This document shows positions 20,622 to 27,729 of a stretch of DNA of 29,638 bases, piece after piece (positions within the stretch are counted from its first letter, which is position 1; the number at the start of each line of letters is the position of its first letter). Position numbers and translations under genes: made by a program. Source of the stretch: UBA9630 sp043725085. GTDB lineage: Bacteria; Patescibacteriota; Minisyncoccia; Moranbacterales; UBA2206. Under the pieces are notes generated by a model. That model searched no databases. It had not been told where the DNA came from and worked only from the letters and a program-made list of their open reading frames with translations. Location of the stretch: contig JAYSLY010000019.1 of the NCBI GenBank assembly GCA_043725085.1, positions 1 to 29,638 on the forward strand, in the 5' to 3' direction.

Positions 20622-21152
20622 CACTTCCGCCAGGGCATCTTTTTCGATTGCCGCTATTTTTTCCACTTCTTCCGATGATAGTTTTCCCAAAACGAAATCA
20701 CTGACTTCCATTTGATTTGCGTTATCAATTTCGTTCAATTCTTTTTTGATTCCAATTCGCAGACGGGCGAATTTTTTTGTGCCCAAATCGTCAATGATAT
20801 TTTGCACACCGTTATGTCCGGCGGAGGATGAATCGGTTGCGAGCTTATATTTTCCGCATGAGATATCCTTGTCGTCATGGATAACTAGCAGATCTTCGGT
20901 ATTGATTTTATAAAAAGTCATAATTTTCTTCACTGCTTCACCGGATAAGTTCATAAAGCTTTGCGGTTTGGCAAGGATAACTTTTTTGTCATTCAATTCG
21001 CCCTGCGAAATTTCAGCGTCGAATTTTTTCTCTAATTTAAATTCAGGCAAAGACCAACTCCCTCGCAATTTATCAAGAAAAACAAAGCCGAGATTGTGTC
21101 GGGTGTTTTCGTATTTTTGACCAGGATTGCCTAGTCCGACGATTAGTTTCAT
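20604..21152 (-). CDS. pth: Peptidyl-tRNA hydrolase
   Basis: A 182-aa cytosolic enzyme that frees tRNA from peptidyl-tRNAs dropped by stalled ribosomes. N-terminus MKLIVGLGNPGQKYENTRHNLGF carries catalytic His19 and Asn9. FMNLSGEAV, LLVIHDDKDI (catalytic Asp) and GHNGVQNI follow as in the family. The last 15 residues are an acidic/Lys tail. Normal length. It lies 17 bp downstream of the LCP gene on the same strand, probably one operon. Its 3' end is convergent with, and slightly overlaps, the ncRNA candidate. Confidence 0.96.
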   Translation of the reverse strand: MKLIVGLGNPGQKYENTRHNLGFVFLDKLRGSWSLPEFKLEKKFDAEISQGELNDKKVILAKPQSFMNLSGEAVKKIMTFYKINTEDLLVIHDDKDISCGKYKLATDSSSAGHNGVQNIIDDLGTKKFARLRIGIKKELNEIDNANQMEVSDFVLGKLSSEEVEKIAAIEKDALAEVKKSIS

Positions 21153-21169
21153 AATTTTATTACAGTGAC

Positions 21170-22645
21170 TTAATTAGATTTATCTTGCAGTTTTAGGTAA
21201 TCTTGATCATCTTGGGCTTTCTTGAAATCTTCAATTGAATCTTCGGGCATATTATATTTCGCAATCAAATCTTTGCCAATCACAAGAACGATATCCGGTG
21301 ACTGCTTTTCGGTTATCTTCTTGTATTTGTCAGGCAGAGTATAGAGAACTTTGGCAGGGAGGCGAGTGGCAATTTCATCAAGTGTGAAAGGTTTTGTGCC
21401 GGAGTTGGAATCATAAACATTTGAAGCGTCTTCCAGGTCTTTGCTCGAGTCCGTGATGACCATTACGTTTTTGTAGACCAAATTTTCGCTGAGCAGCTTT
21501 TGGATTTTGGTGACAATAGTATTATCGCCGCTTTTGTTGATAAGTGCAACCGAAGCGTTTTCATTGGCGATTTCTTCTCGGCGCCTTTTGAGCTTATTCA
21601 GATCAAAAATATTTTGAGCTAAATCATGAATCTCGCTGAAATTGCCGACACGCGGGATGAGAATAAACGCCGGAGTGTCGCCATAGAAGACATGGGAAAC
21701 TTTAAGTAAACTGTCCACATTCCATGCGTCTACCGCCGCATTGGTGATATTGGCAGTGTCCAATTTTTTCGAGAGTTCAAAAAAACTTTCCAATTCTTTT
21801 GAAGTGATATTGGTTTTGATGTTATCACCCAAGGCATCAAAGAGCTTATTAATGGAAGAAATATTTAGCAGGGTGCTGGAAGAAAATAGGTTATTTTTTG
21901 TTGCTTGAAGTATTTGCTGTTGTCTTTTGGCTCTGCCAAAGTCTCCTTCCGGGTCGTCATGGCGTTCCCTGGCATATTTTAGAGCCAGTTCGCCGCTTAG
22001 GTGCTGGAAGCCTTTTTTAAGTTCAAATGTTTCATAGCTGTAGTTTGGTCCGGGGTAGCGGGCATCATAGAGGTCTCTGGGGTTAGTAATATTTACTCCC
22101 CCCAGTGCATCAATAACTTGCGTGAATCCATCAAAATTAAGAATAGCGTAGTAATGAATATCGAGAGAAGTAACATCCTTGATTGTTTCTAGTAGTGGTT
22201 TAATTGCTTCACTTTCACTTTTGGAGTTATTTAATCCAGATTGGTAAACAGCGTTTATTTTTGTCTGCCAGTTTGAGTTGGGAACTGTCACATAGAGATC
22301 GCGCGGAAGAGAAAGCAAGGCGACTTGATTCGTCTTGAGGTTGATATTGGCAATCATAATTGTATCAGTCAAATTTTGCCCGGGCTTGCCCTTTCCCGCC
22401 ACTCCCAGGAATAAAATGTTGATTCTTTCGCCATCAGTACTTTTCAATTCCAGGGGATTTTTTTGGGCGATTTGGGCAATGGAAGCGATTGTGTCGGCCA
22501 GATTTTCTGAATTTTGGTGAATATTGATTTTGTTATTAAGCGTGTTTAATTTATATAGAAAAAAAGCTCCATAGGCGATCGCGCCAAGAAGAACAAAGAT
22601 GATTAACCAAAGAATAAGTTTTATCAGTATTTTTTTTATTTGCAT
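21170..22645 (-). CDS. LytR-CpsA-Psr (LCP) family protein
   Basis: A membrane-anchored LCP protein (491 aa from the chosen start), a family that transfers glycopolymers from lipid carriers to the cell wall. Cytoplasmic basic start MQIKKILIK, one TM (about 8-32), then the LCP domain: INILFLGVAGKGKPGQNLTDTIMI, VALLSLPRDLYV, KINAVYQSG, LNFDGFTQVIDALGGVNI, and LSGELALKYARERHDDPEGDFGRAKRQQQIL, with the conserved Arg and Asp residues in place. The C-terminal ~130 residues (from ASVALINKSGDNTIVTKIQKLL) fit a LytR_C-type domain. ATGs at 22699 and 22675 are ruled against because the first precedes and the second lies inside the -10 box, so 22645 is used. Confidence 0.9.
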   Translation of the reverse strand: MQIKKILIKLILWLIIFVLLGAIAYGAFFLYKLNTLNNKINIHQNSENLADTIASIAQIAQKNPLELKSTDGERINILFLGVAGKGKPGQNLTDTIMIANINLKTNQVALLSLPRDLYVTVPNSNWQTKINAVYQSGLNNSKSESEAIKPLLETIKDVTSLDIHYYAILNFDGFTQVIDALGGVNITNPRDLYDARYPGPNYSYETFELKKGFQHLSGELALKYARERHDDPEGDFGRAKRQQQILQATKNNLFSSSTLLNISSINKLFDALGDNIKTNITSKELESFFELSKKLDTANITNAAVDAWNVDSLLKVSHVFYGDTPAFILIPRVGNFSEIHDLAQNIFDLNKLKRRREEIANENASVALINKSGDNTIVTKIQKLLSENLVYKNVMVITDSSKDLEDASNVYDSNSGTKPFTLDEIATRLPAKVLYTLPDKYKKITEKQSPDIVLVIGKDLIAKYNMPEDSIEDFKKAQDDQDYLKLQDKSN

Positions 22646-22670
22646 TAATGAAATAGAAATGACTTGCTTA

Positions 22671-22699
22671 ATCATAGCTTGATAATCTCTTGTCGTCAA
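22671..22699 (-). promoter_or_regulatory. Promoter of the LCP-pth operon
   Basis: Minus strand: -35 TTGACG (22699-22694), 17-bp spacer, -10 TATGAT (22676-22671). Predicted +1 near 22664, about 19 nt before the ATG at 22645. Confidence 0.7.
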
Positions 22700-22729
22700 A
22701 TTAAGGCTTTATAAAGGGAAAAATTGACC

Positions 22730-22758
22730 TTGCTAAATCAATAATTTTCTGCTATGAT
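22730..22758 (+). promoter_or_regulatory. Promoter of the lepB-hisS operon
   Basis: -35 TTGCTA (22730-22735), 17-bp spacer ending TGC, -10 TATGAT (22753-22758). Predicted +1 near 22765. The leader to the preferred lepB start at 22870 is about 105 nt and can pair CATGCC (near 22799) with GGCATG (near 22831). Confidence 0.65.
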
Positions 22759-22869
22759 TAAAAACATTGGAAGTTTTATTTTTTAGCTTGGATGATTCAT
22801 GCCAGTGCTACGAGCGGAGATAATGATGCGGGCATGCAGTATGGTTCGCAAGGAAATAACTATATTTTT

Positions 22870-23520
22870 ATGAAAGACAGGGAGCAAGAAGTCATAAATG
22901 AGGTTCTTCGTGAGAAGCAAAAATCTTCTGAAGACTATGTTGGCGTTGGCGGTTTTGTGCTTGAAATAATCAAGATTATCCTGCTTGCTTTTGTAATTAT
23001 TGTGCCGATCCGGGTTTTTTTGTTTCAGCCATTTTTTGTTCAAGGAGCTTCGATGGAGCCCAATTTTGAAAATGGGCAGTATCTGATTGTGAATGAGCTT
23101 GGTTTCAAGAAGACAACGATAGGTTTTAATGATATTAAATTTTTCTCTGTCGGTGCTTTTCGCGAAATTCCCCGACAAAAAGTGGTAGTTTTCCGTTACC
23201 CAAAGGATCCAAGTAAATTTTTTATCAAAAGAATCATTGGACTTCCGGGGGAAAAAATTGAAATAAAAAATGGTAGCTATAAAATTTTCAATAAAGAAAA
23301 TCCGGATGGTTTTTCCCCTGATGAAAGTGCTTACATTCCAAATGGGGTGAAAACAGCAGGAGATTTGGTGATGACTCTTGGGAATAATGAATACTTTGTG
23401 ATGGGAGATAATCGGCCATTCAGTTCCGATTCTCGTGTTTGGGGGGCGGTTCCTGATGATGATATTATTGGTGAAGTGCTTTTGCGTGCCTGGCCGCTAA
23501 ATGAAGTATCAGTGTTTTAG
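22870..23520 (+). CDS. lepB: Signal peptidase I
   Basis: A 216-aa membrane serine protease that removes signal peptides outside the cytoplasmic membrane. One TM at about 29-55 (FVLEIIKIILLAFVIIVPIRVFLF), then QGASMEPN with catalytic Ser61 and FFIKRIIGLPGE with catalytic Lys120. The signature MGDNRPFSSDSRVWGAVP closes the domain. The frame is open 26 codons further up, to ATG 22792, but that piece is not family-like and would fill the leader, so I chose 22870 with moderate certainty. It is 47 bp upstream of hisS. Likely substrates include the DUF5666-like protein at 1556. Confidence 0.92.
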   Translation: MKDREQEVINEVLREKQKSSEDYVGVGGFVLEIIKIILLAFVIIVPIRVFLFQPFFVQGASMEPNFENGQYLIVNELGFKKTTIGFNDIKFFSVGAFREIPRQKVVVFRYPKDPSKFFIKRIIGLPGEKIEIKNGSYKIFNKENPDGFSPDESAYIPNGVKTAGDLVMTLGNNEYFVMGDNRPFSSDSRVWGAVPDDDIIGEVLLRAWPLNEVSVF

Positions 23521-23567
23521 GGTCTTTATTTTGTTTTAGTTTAATTTTTTTTATTTTCAAATCTCAT

Positions 23568-24992
23568 ATGCCTAAAGTAAAAAATAATACAGCTAAGGAA
23601 AAAGGAGCTTCGAAAAAAGTTTCCAAAAAACCAAAAACAGAAAAGCCCAAGGATGAGCCATTGGTTTTGCAGACTTTGCGCGGGATGAAAGATACTTTGC
23701 CGGAAGATCAGGCCTATTGGGAGCAGGTCAGAAGAGTATCAGAAAGATTGGCGCGTGACTATGGATTTTCTCGGATCGATGTGCCACTTTTGGAATTTGC
23801 CAATTTGTTCACGAGGAACATTGGCGGTGGAACGGATATTGTGGAAAAAGAAATGTACGCATTTACTACTCGCGGTGGGGACAAGGTTGCGCTTCGCCCG
23901 GAAATGACAGCCGGAATTTGCCGCAGTTTTATCCAACATGGAATGCACACACTTTCAAAACCGGTGAAGCTTTTTTCCATCGGTCCGGTTTATCGCTATG
24001 ATCGACCCCAGGAAGGACGCTATCGGGAGCATTATCAAGCTAATTTTGACGCTTTTGGAGAGGACGACCCGATTTTAGATGCGCAAATGATTCAAATGGC
24101 GCATCGCTTGGCACATTGCTTGGGCCTCAAAGCTATTCAGATTCAAGTTAATTCTATCGGTTGCGGTGCTTGCAAAAAAGATTATAACAACCTATTGGTG
24201 AATTATTTGGAATCAAGGAAATCCAAGCTTTGCCAGGATTGCAAAAGAAGATTGGAAATTAATCCTTTGCGTGTCTTAGATTGCAAGGAGGATAAATGTT
24301 CTCAAGTGGCGGCGACTGCTCCGCAAGCAGTTGATCATCTTTGTGAAGATTGTCGCGTACATTTCAAAACTCTTTTGGAATATCTGGATGAGCTTGATTT
24401 GCCATATACAATCAACCCCCGACTTGTTCGCGGTTTGGATTATTATACAAAAACCGTTTTTGAAATTTGGTCTGGTTCCGAAGAGGGCAAAAGAGCTTCT
24501 TTGGGCGGTGGCGGTCGTTACGACAAATTGGTTAAAATGATGGGCGGAGAGGATACTCCGGCAATCGGTTTTGCGATTGGTCTTGAACGGATGATAGCGG
24601 AAATGAAAAGAATACAAGCCAAGTCCTATAAACCAATGAAGCCGCGTATATTTTTGGCGCAACTCGGAGGCTTGGCCAAGAAAAAAAGTTTGCGCTTGTT
24701 TTCTGAATTGGAAAAAAATGGCATCCTGACGGCCGAGAGTTTCGGGCGAGGCAGTTTGAAATCGCAACTCAAAATTGCCAATCGCTTGGGAGTTGAATTG
24801 ACCTTAATCTTAGGCCAGAAAGAAACATTGGACGGAACCGTGATTATTAAAAATATGACAACCGGCGTGCAGGAAACAGTCAGTATGGAAAAATTGGTGG
24901 AGATTATTAAGAAAAAATTAAAAACAGACAATGTCGTTGTCTACCATAATCATGATCATGAACACGAGCATGATGATCTGGTCGCAGAATAA
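23568..24992 (+). CDS. hisS: Histidyl-tRNA synthetase
   Basis: A 474-aa class II aminoacyl-tRNA synthetase that charges tRNA-His. N-terminal Lys-rich extension (1-30), catalytic core with motif 2 PVYRYDRPQEGRYREHYQ, HisA motif LVRGLDYYTKTVFE, and motif 3 AIGFAIGLERM; the anticodon-binding domain spans about 360-455. Two unusual points are visible. The insertion domain holds many Cys residues (CGAC, CQDC, CKEDKC and CEDC between 199 and 262), enough for a zinc site or two. The C-terminus ends in a His/Asp/Glu-rich tail, YHNHDHEHEHDD, also metal-binding in look. Downstream of lepB, upstream of the HIT gene. Confidence 0.96.
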   Translation: MPKVKNNTAKEKGASKKVSKKPKTEKPKDEPLVLQTLRGMKDTLPEDQAYWEQVRRVSERLARDYGFSRIDVPLLEFANLFTRNIGGGTDIVEKEMYAFTTRGGDKVALRPEMTAGICRSFIQHGMHTLSKPVKLFSIGPVYRYDRPQEGRYREHYQANFDAFGEDDPILDAQMIQMAHRLAHCLGLKAIQIQVNSIGCGACKKDYNNLLVNYLESRKSKLCQDCKRRLEINPLRVLDCKEDKCSQVAATAPQAVDHLCEDCRVHFKTLLEYLDELDLPYTINPRLVRGLDYYTKTVFEIWSGSEEGKRASLGGGGRYDKLVKMMGGEDTPAIGFAIGLERMIAEMKRIQAKSYKPMKPRIFLAQLGGLAKKKSLRLFSELEKNGILTAESFGRGSLKSQLKIANRLGVELTLILGQKETLDGTVIIKNMTTGVQETVSMEKLVEIIKKKLKTDNVVVYHNHDHEHEHDDLVAE

Positions 24993-25015
24993 AATAAATC
25001 TAACATAACATTATT

Positions 25016-25372
25016 ATGGAATGCATATTTTGCAAAATCATTAAAAAAGAAATTCCCGCTGTGGTTGTCTATGAAGACGAGGACATTTTGGCGTTCAATG
25101 ATGTTCGTCCATTAGCTCCTGTGCACGTTCTGATCATTCCTAAAAAGCACATAGAGAGCCTAAATGATCTTACTGAGAAGGATACTGAATTGGTGGGAAA
25201 AATGGTGCTTATTGCAAAGAAAATTGCCGTCGACTTTGACATTTCGCCAAAAGGGTATAAACTACTAACTCGGGTCGGAGAATGGGGTGGACAAGAGGTT
25301 CCGCATCTGCATATGCATCTGATCGGCGGAGTTCGGCTCTATGAAAATATTCGGCCTTGGGAGGACATATAA
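25016..25372 (+). CDS. HIT-family (HINT-like) nucleotide hydrolase
   Basis: A 118-aa histidine triad protein. Opens with MECIFCKIIKKEIPA and carries the HxHxH catalytic triad HLHMH (97-101) in GGQEVPHLHMHLIGG. HINT enzymes hydrolyse phosphoramidate and aminoacyl-adenylate-type bonds on AMP. Cys3/Cys6 are typical of the zinc-binding HINT branch. It follows hisS by 23 bp, and an aminoacyl-adenylate clearing role next to an aminoacyl-tRNA synthetase would be fitting, though the pairing may be chance. Full family length; no SD. Confidence 0.92.
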   Translation: MECIFCKIIKKEIPAVVVYEDEDILAFNDVRPLAPVHVLIIPKKHIESLNDLTEKDTELVGKMVLIAKKIAVDFDISPKGYKLLTRVGEWGGQEVPHLHMHLIGGVRLYENIRPWEDI

Positions 25373-25427
25373 TTTAGACGATTTGTTGTTTTGTAATTTT
25401 TTGTAAACATAGAAGGGAGGTTTTTTT

Positions 25428-25682
25428 ATGATCGAGGTAAAAAGAAAAGAACGTGAGTCGCCGGAAAGTCTCATTAGACGCTTCAGCCGCCGTATTCAAC
25501 AGAGTGGAGTTTTGATGCGCGCGCGAAAAGTGCGTTTCAGACAAGATGAAAAAAGCAAAACCGAGATGCGCGCTGGTGCGATGTATAAGGTTAAGGTCCG
25601 TAAAGTTGTAAATAAGCTCAAAAAAATGGGCAAATTTGACGATCAAAACTTCAAAAACGTGAAGAAAAAACTAATCAAGTAA
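25428..25682 (+). CDS. rpsU: 30S ribosomal protein S21
   Basis: An 84-aa basic small-subunit protein placed close to the 3' end of 16S rRNA and the anti-SD. Core MIEVKRKERESPESLIRRFSRRIQQSGVLMRARKVRF is canonical; the C-terminal 35 residues, lysine-rich, make it longer than the usual 58-70 aa. A strong SD (GGGAGG) precedes the ATG by 8 bases, in contrast to most genes here. It is followed after 14 bp by yqeY, a common pairing. Confidence 0.95.
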   Translation: MIEVKRKERESPESLIRRFSRRIQQSGVLMRARKVRFRQDEKSKTEMRAGAMYKVKVRKVVNKLKKMGKFDDQNFKNVKKKLIK

Positions 25683-25696
25683 ACTTTTTAAATTTT

Positions 25697-26149
25697 ATGT
25701 TAAAACAAAAAATACTTGATGATTTGAAAGCGGCTATGAAAGCGGGGGACACGGTCAAGCGCGACACACTGCGCATGCTCGACTCAATGGTCAAAAACGT
25801 TGAGATCGAAAAGCAAAAACGGGAAATCGGTCTTACTGACGAGGAAGTGTTGGAAGTGATTGGCAAAGCAGTGAAGCAAAGAAAAGATGCCGCCGCTCAA
25901 TATTTGGCGGGTGGACGCGCTGATCTCGTGGAAAAAGAGAATCAAGAGATTGCGATTCTGGCAGTCTACATGCCAGCCCAGCTCGATGAGACAGCTGTGC
26001 GTGAAGCCGTGAAAGCGGTTATCGCTCAAGTTGGCGCAACCGGAATGGCGGATATTGGGAAAGTGATGGGACCTGCGATGGGAAAGCTAAAGGGTCAAGC
26101 CGATGGCAATTTAGTCAAAAAGATTGTTGAGGAAGAGCTGGGGAAATAA
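25697..26149 (+). CDS. yqeY: GatB/YqeY domain protein
   Basis: A 150-aa YqeY-family protein. N-terminal helical part (LKQKILDDLKAAMKAGDTVKRDTLRMLDSMVKN) and the C-terminal GatB-tail-like domain (IAILAVYMPAQLDETAVREAV...GMADIGKVMGPAMGKLKGQADGNLVKKIVEEEL) are both complete. The second resembles the tRNA-binding tail of the amidotransferase subunit GatB; the cellular role of stand-alone YqeY is not well defined. It is co-transcribed with rpsU. A strong terminator follows. Confidence 0.93.
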   Translation: MLKQKILDDLKAAMKAGDTVKRDTLRMLDSMVKNVEIEKQKREIGLTDEEVLEVIGKAVKQRKDAAAQYLAGGRADLVEKENQEIAILAVYMPAQLDETAVREAVKAVIAQVGATGMADIGKVMGPAMGKLKGQADGNLVKKIVEEELGK

Positions 26150-26171
26150 ACTCGACAAGGGGTATTTCAAC

Positions 26172-26203
26172 AAAAAGAGCTTTGCTTCGGTGGAGCTCTT
26201 TTT
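26172..26203 (+). terminator. Terminator after yqeY with UUCG tetraloop
   Basis: AAAAAGAGCT (26172-26181) / AGCTCTTTTT (26194-26203). Wobble pairs continue the stem up to a C(TTCG)G tetraloop at 26185-26190. Confidence 0.9.
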
Positions 26204-26206
26204 GCA

Positions 26207-26235
26207 TTGACAAATATTATTTTAGGAGTTAGTGT
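26207..26235 (+). promoter_or_regulatory. Probable promoter of the small orphan gene
   Basis: Perfect -35 TTGACA (26207-26212), 17-bp spacer, weak -10 TAGTGT (26230-26235). Nothing else is visible before the ATG at 26300 except the SD. Confidence 0.4.
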
Positions 26236-26299
26236 GAAGTGTTAAGTGTGGGTTGGTAATGCTCTAAACAGGGTAATCTAAAAAAAGGAGGGCAGCCTT

Positions 26300-26524
26300 A
26301 TGTATAAATCTGGTTTGCATGAAAGTTTAAACACTTATTATCTGGAATTATTAAAACATGGATGTGAGCCGGTCAGGAGGTGGGACAAGATAATGCGGGG
26401 AATTAGCGTTAGACTGAAGTTGGGAGTAATCCGGGAGCTTCAGTTGGAAATGAAGGGAAGAGAATTTCCATCTCCACCAACAAACGTTAAAATGGCAATG
26501 GAGGAGTATGCAGAGTGTGATTAA
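26300..26524 (+). CDS. Hypothetical small protein (74 aa)
   Basis: Unrecognised. A strong SD (AAGGAGGG, 26285-26292) precedes the ATG by 7 bases, the same 8-mer as before the ORF at 11773 and complementary to the ncRNA loop at 20508-20517. The sequence looks helical and amphipathic (LHESLNTYYLELLKHGCEPVRRWDKIMRGISVRLKLGVIRELQLEMKG) with a Pro-rich turn (EFPSPPTN), then MAMEEYAECD. No membrane segment or signal peptide. Monocistronic between promoter 26207 and terminator 26551. The SD and terminator make it a credible gene. Confidence 0.6.
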   Translation: MYKSGLHESLNTYYLELLKHGCEPVRRWDKIMRGISVRLKLGVIRELQLEMKGREFPSPPTNVKMAMEEYAECD

Positions 26525-26550
26525 ATTTAATTGCACTCTTGAGGAAGAAA

Positions 26551-26588
26551 AAGCGGGAATTCTAAATCATTAGGAATCCCGCTTTTTT
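26551..26588. terminator. Bidirectional terminator between the orphan ORF and tRNA-Leu
   Basis: A long stem AAGCGGGAATTCTAA / TTAGGAATCCCGCTT (one mismatch), TTTTTT on the plus side and a T run on the minus side. It ends both the plus-strand ORF at 26524 and the minus-strand tRNA gene. Confidence 0.85.
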
Positions 26589-26593
26589 ATTTG

Positions 26594-26677
26594 TGCCAAA
26601 GGAGAGAATCGAACTCTCATGGGATTACTCCCGCACGATTTTGAGTCGTGTGCGTCTACCAATTCCGCCACTTCGGC
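26594..26677 (-). tRNA. tRNA-Leu (anticodon CAA)
   Basis: 84-nt class II tRNA on the minus strand. Acceptor GCCGAAG / CTTTGGC, D arm with GGCGGAATTGGTAGACGC, anticodon stem CACGA / TCGTG around loop CTCAAAA (anticodon CAA, reads UUG), a long variable arm, and the T loop GTTCGATTC. Discriminator is A. The CCA end is not encoded (CAA follows), so it must be added by nucleotidyltransferase. Confidence 0.95.
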
Positions 26678-26689
26678 AAATTTAACTAT

Positions 26690-26727
26690 TTTGGCAATTT
26701 GGAGCTATGCCAAACTTGTAGTATAAT
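26690..26727 (+). promoter_or_regulatory. parA promoter with inverted repeat
   Basis: Perfect -10 TATAAT (26722-26727) with a weak -35 TTGGAG (26699-26704), 17-bp spacer. TTTGGCA (26690-26696) and TGCCAAA (26708-26714) straddle the -35, a possible operator. Predicted +1 near 26734, only 7 nt before the ATG. Confidence 0.5.
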
Positions 26728-26740
26728 TCACTTATTGATT

Positions 26741-27529
26741 ATGGCAAAGATTATCTCATTAGTCAACCAAAAGGGCGGAGTGGGCAAAACCACCTCAGCT
26801 ATTAACCTTGCGACCTATTTGGCGTCAGCAGGGAAATTTGTTTTGCTTGTTGACCTTGATCCGCAGGGCAATGCTTCGTCGGGACTTGGGTTTGACATCC
26901 GCACGATTGACAAGAGTCTCTATCACTCGATGATTTTGGGCGAGCATCCATCAAAGATTATCATGCGAACAGAAACCTTGGGGCACGACCTCATCCCCTC
27001 CTCGCAAGATTTAGCCGGAGCGGGGATAGAGCTTGTTCACATGGACAATCGTGAATTTCGCCTCTACAATGTTCTTCGCGAAATTCGCACTAACTATGAC
27101 TACATCATCATTGATTCTCCGCCATCTTTGGGACTTTTGACAATTAACGGACTTGTCGCCAGCGATGAAATCATTATTCCTGTGCAAACGGAATATTTCG
27201 CCCTGGAAGGTTTGAGCCAACTTCTCAACACCATCACGCTAGTGAGAGAAAATTTGCAGCCAAATCTCAAAATTATGGGGGCGCTACTTACGATGTATGA
27301 CAAGAGAAACCGCTTGGCGCGCCAGGTGGTGAAAGAAGTGCAAGACCATTTTCCCGGGCACGTTTTTGACAGTGTGATTCCTCGCAGTGTGCGTCTCGCG
27401 GAAGCGCCGGGTTTTGGAAAATCAATTCTTGGTTTTGATTCTTTTTCGCGCGGCGCGAGATCGTACAAGAATTTTGCCAAAGAAGTGATTGGACTGGAGA
27501 AAAAAGATACTAAGAAGTTTTCGGTGTAA
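26741..27529 (+). CDS. parA: Chromosome-partitioning ATPase ParA/Soj
   Basis: A 262-aa deviant-Walker ATPase that binds nucleoid DNA with ATP and drives origin segregation with ParB. N-terminal MAKIISLVNQKGGVGKTTSAIN has the KGGVGKTT box with the signature Lys; VDLDPQGNAS and IIDSPPSLGLLTINGL (switch II) follow; and C-terminal VIPRSVRLAEAPGFGKSI is typical. The frame is open upstream to 26648, but that part would run through the tRNA-Leu gene on the other strand and before the promoter, so the ATG at 26741 is used. It is followed after 200 bp by parB, the spacer holding a repeat element. Confidence 0.95.
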   Translation: MAKIISLVNQKGGVGKTTSAINLATYLASAGKFVLLVDLDPQGNASSGLGFDIRTIDKSLYHSMILGEHPSKIIMRTETLGHDLIPSSQDLAGAGIELVHMDNREFRLYNVLREIRTNYDYIIIDSPPSLGLLTINGLVASDEIIIPVQTEYFALEGLSQLLNTITLVRENLQPNLKIMGALLTMYDKRNRLARQVVKEVQDHFPGHVFDSVIPRSVRLAEAPGFGKSILGFDSFSRGARSYKNFAKEVIGLEKKDTKKFSV

Positions 27530-27539
27530 GATGAATTCC

Positions 27540-27695
27540 TCCTCGCCATTAGGGAGAGGATGTCACGTACTCGTGACAGGGGAGGGATCGATGTTAAGTT
27601 AAGAATAGCCCAAACAAAAACAACACCTTATGTTTTTTAGGCTCCTCCCTCATCCGCCCTTCGGGCACCTTCTCCCTAATGGAGAAGGGGATATA
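27540..27695. repeat. REP/MITE-like structured element between parA and parB
   Basis: Terminal inverted repeat CCATTAGGGAGA (27546-27557) / TCTCCCTAATGG (27671-27682), with nested hairpins GTCACG/CGTGAC (27562-27577) and GCCC-TTC-GGGC (27656-27666) and complementary GGGAGG / CCTCCC blocks. It is GC-richer than its flanks and resembles the CTCCCT...CCTTCTCCC repeats spread in many bacterial genomes. No ORF inside. Multi-copy status cannot be judged from one window. Confidence 0.7.
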
Positions 27696-27729
27696 AATAA
27701 TAATTTGTGAAAATTACTAAAATAAAAAA

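Noticed and set aside
22646..22699. Upstream LCP start codons at 22699 and 22675
   Set aside because: The first lies in the -35 and the second within the -10 of a well-spaced promoter, so neither would be in the transcript.
26648..26740. 31-codon N-terminal extension of parA
   Set aside because: Would be encoded by the complement of tRNA-Leu and upstream of the -10; ParA starts at MAKIISLVNQKGG.
27540..27695. parS site between parA and parB
   Set aside because: GTCACG-TACT-CGTGAC is palindromic, but it does not match the TGTTTCACGTGAAACA-type parS; treated as part of the repeat element.
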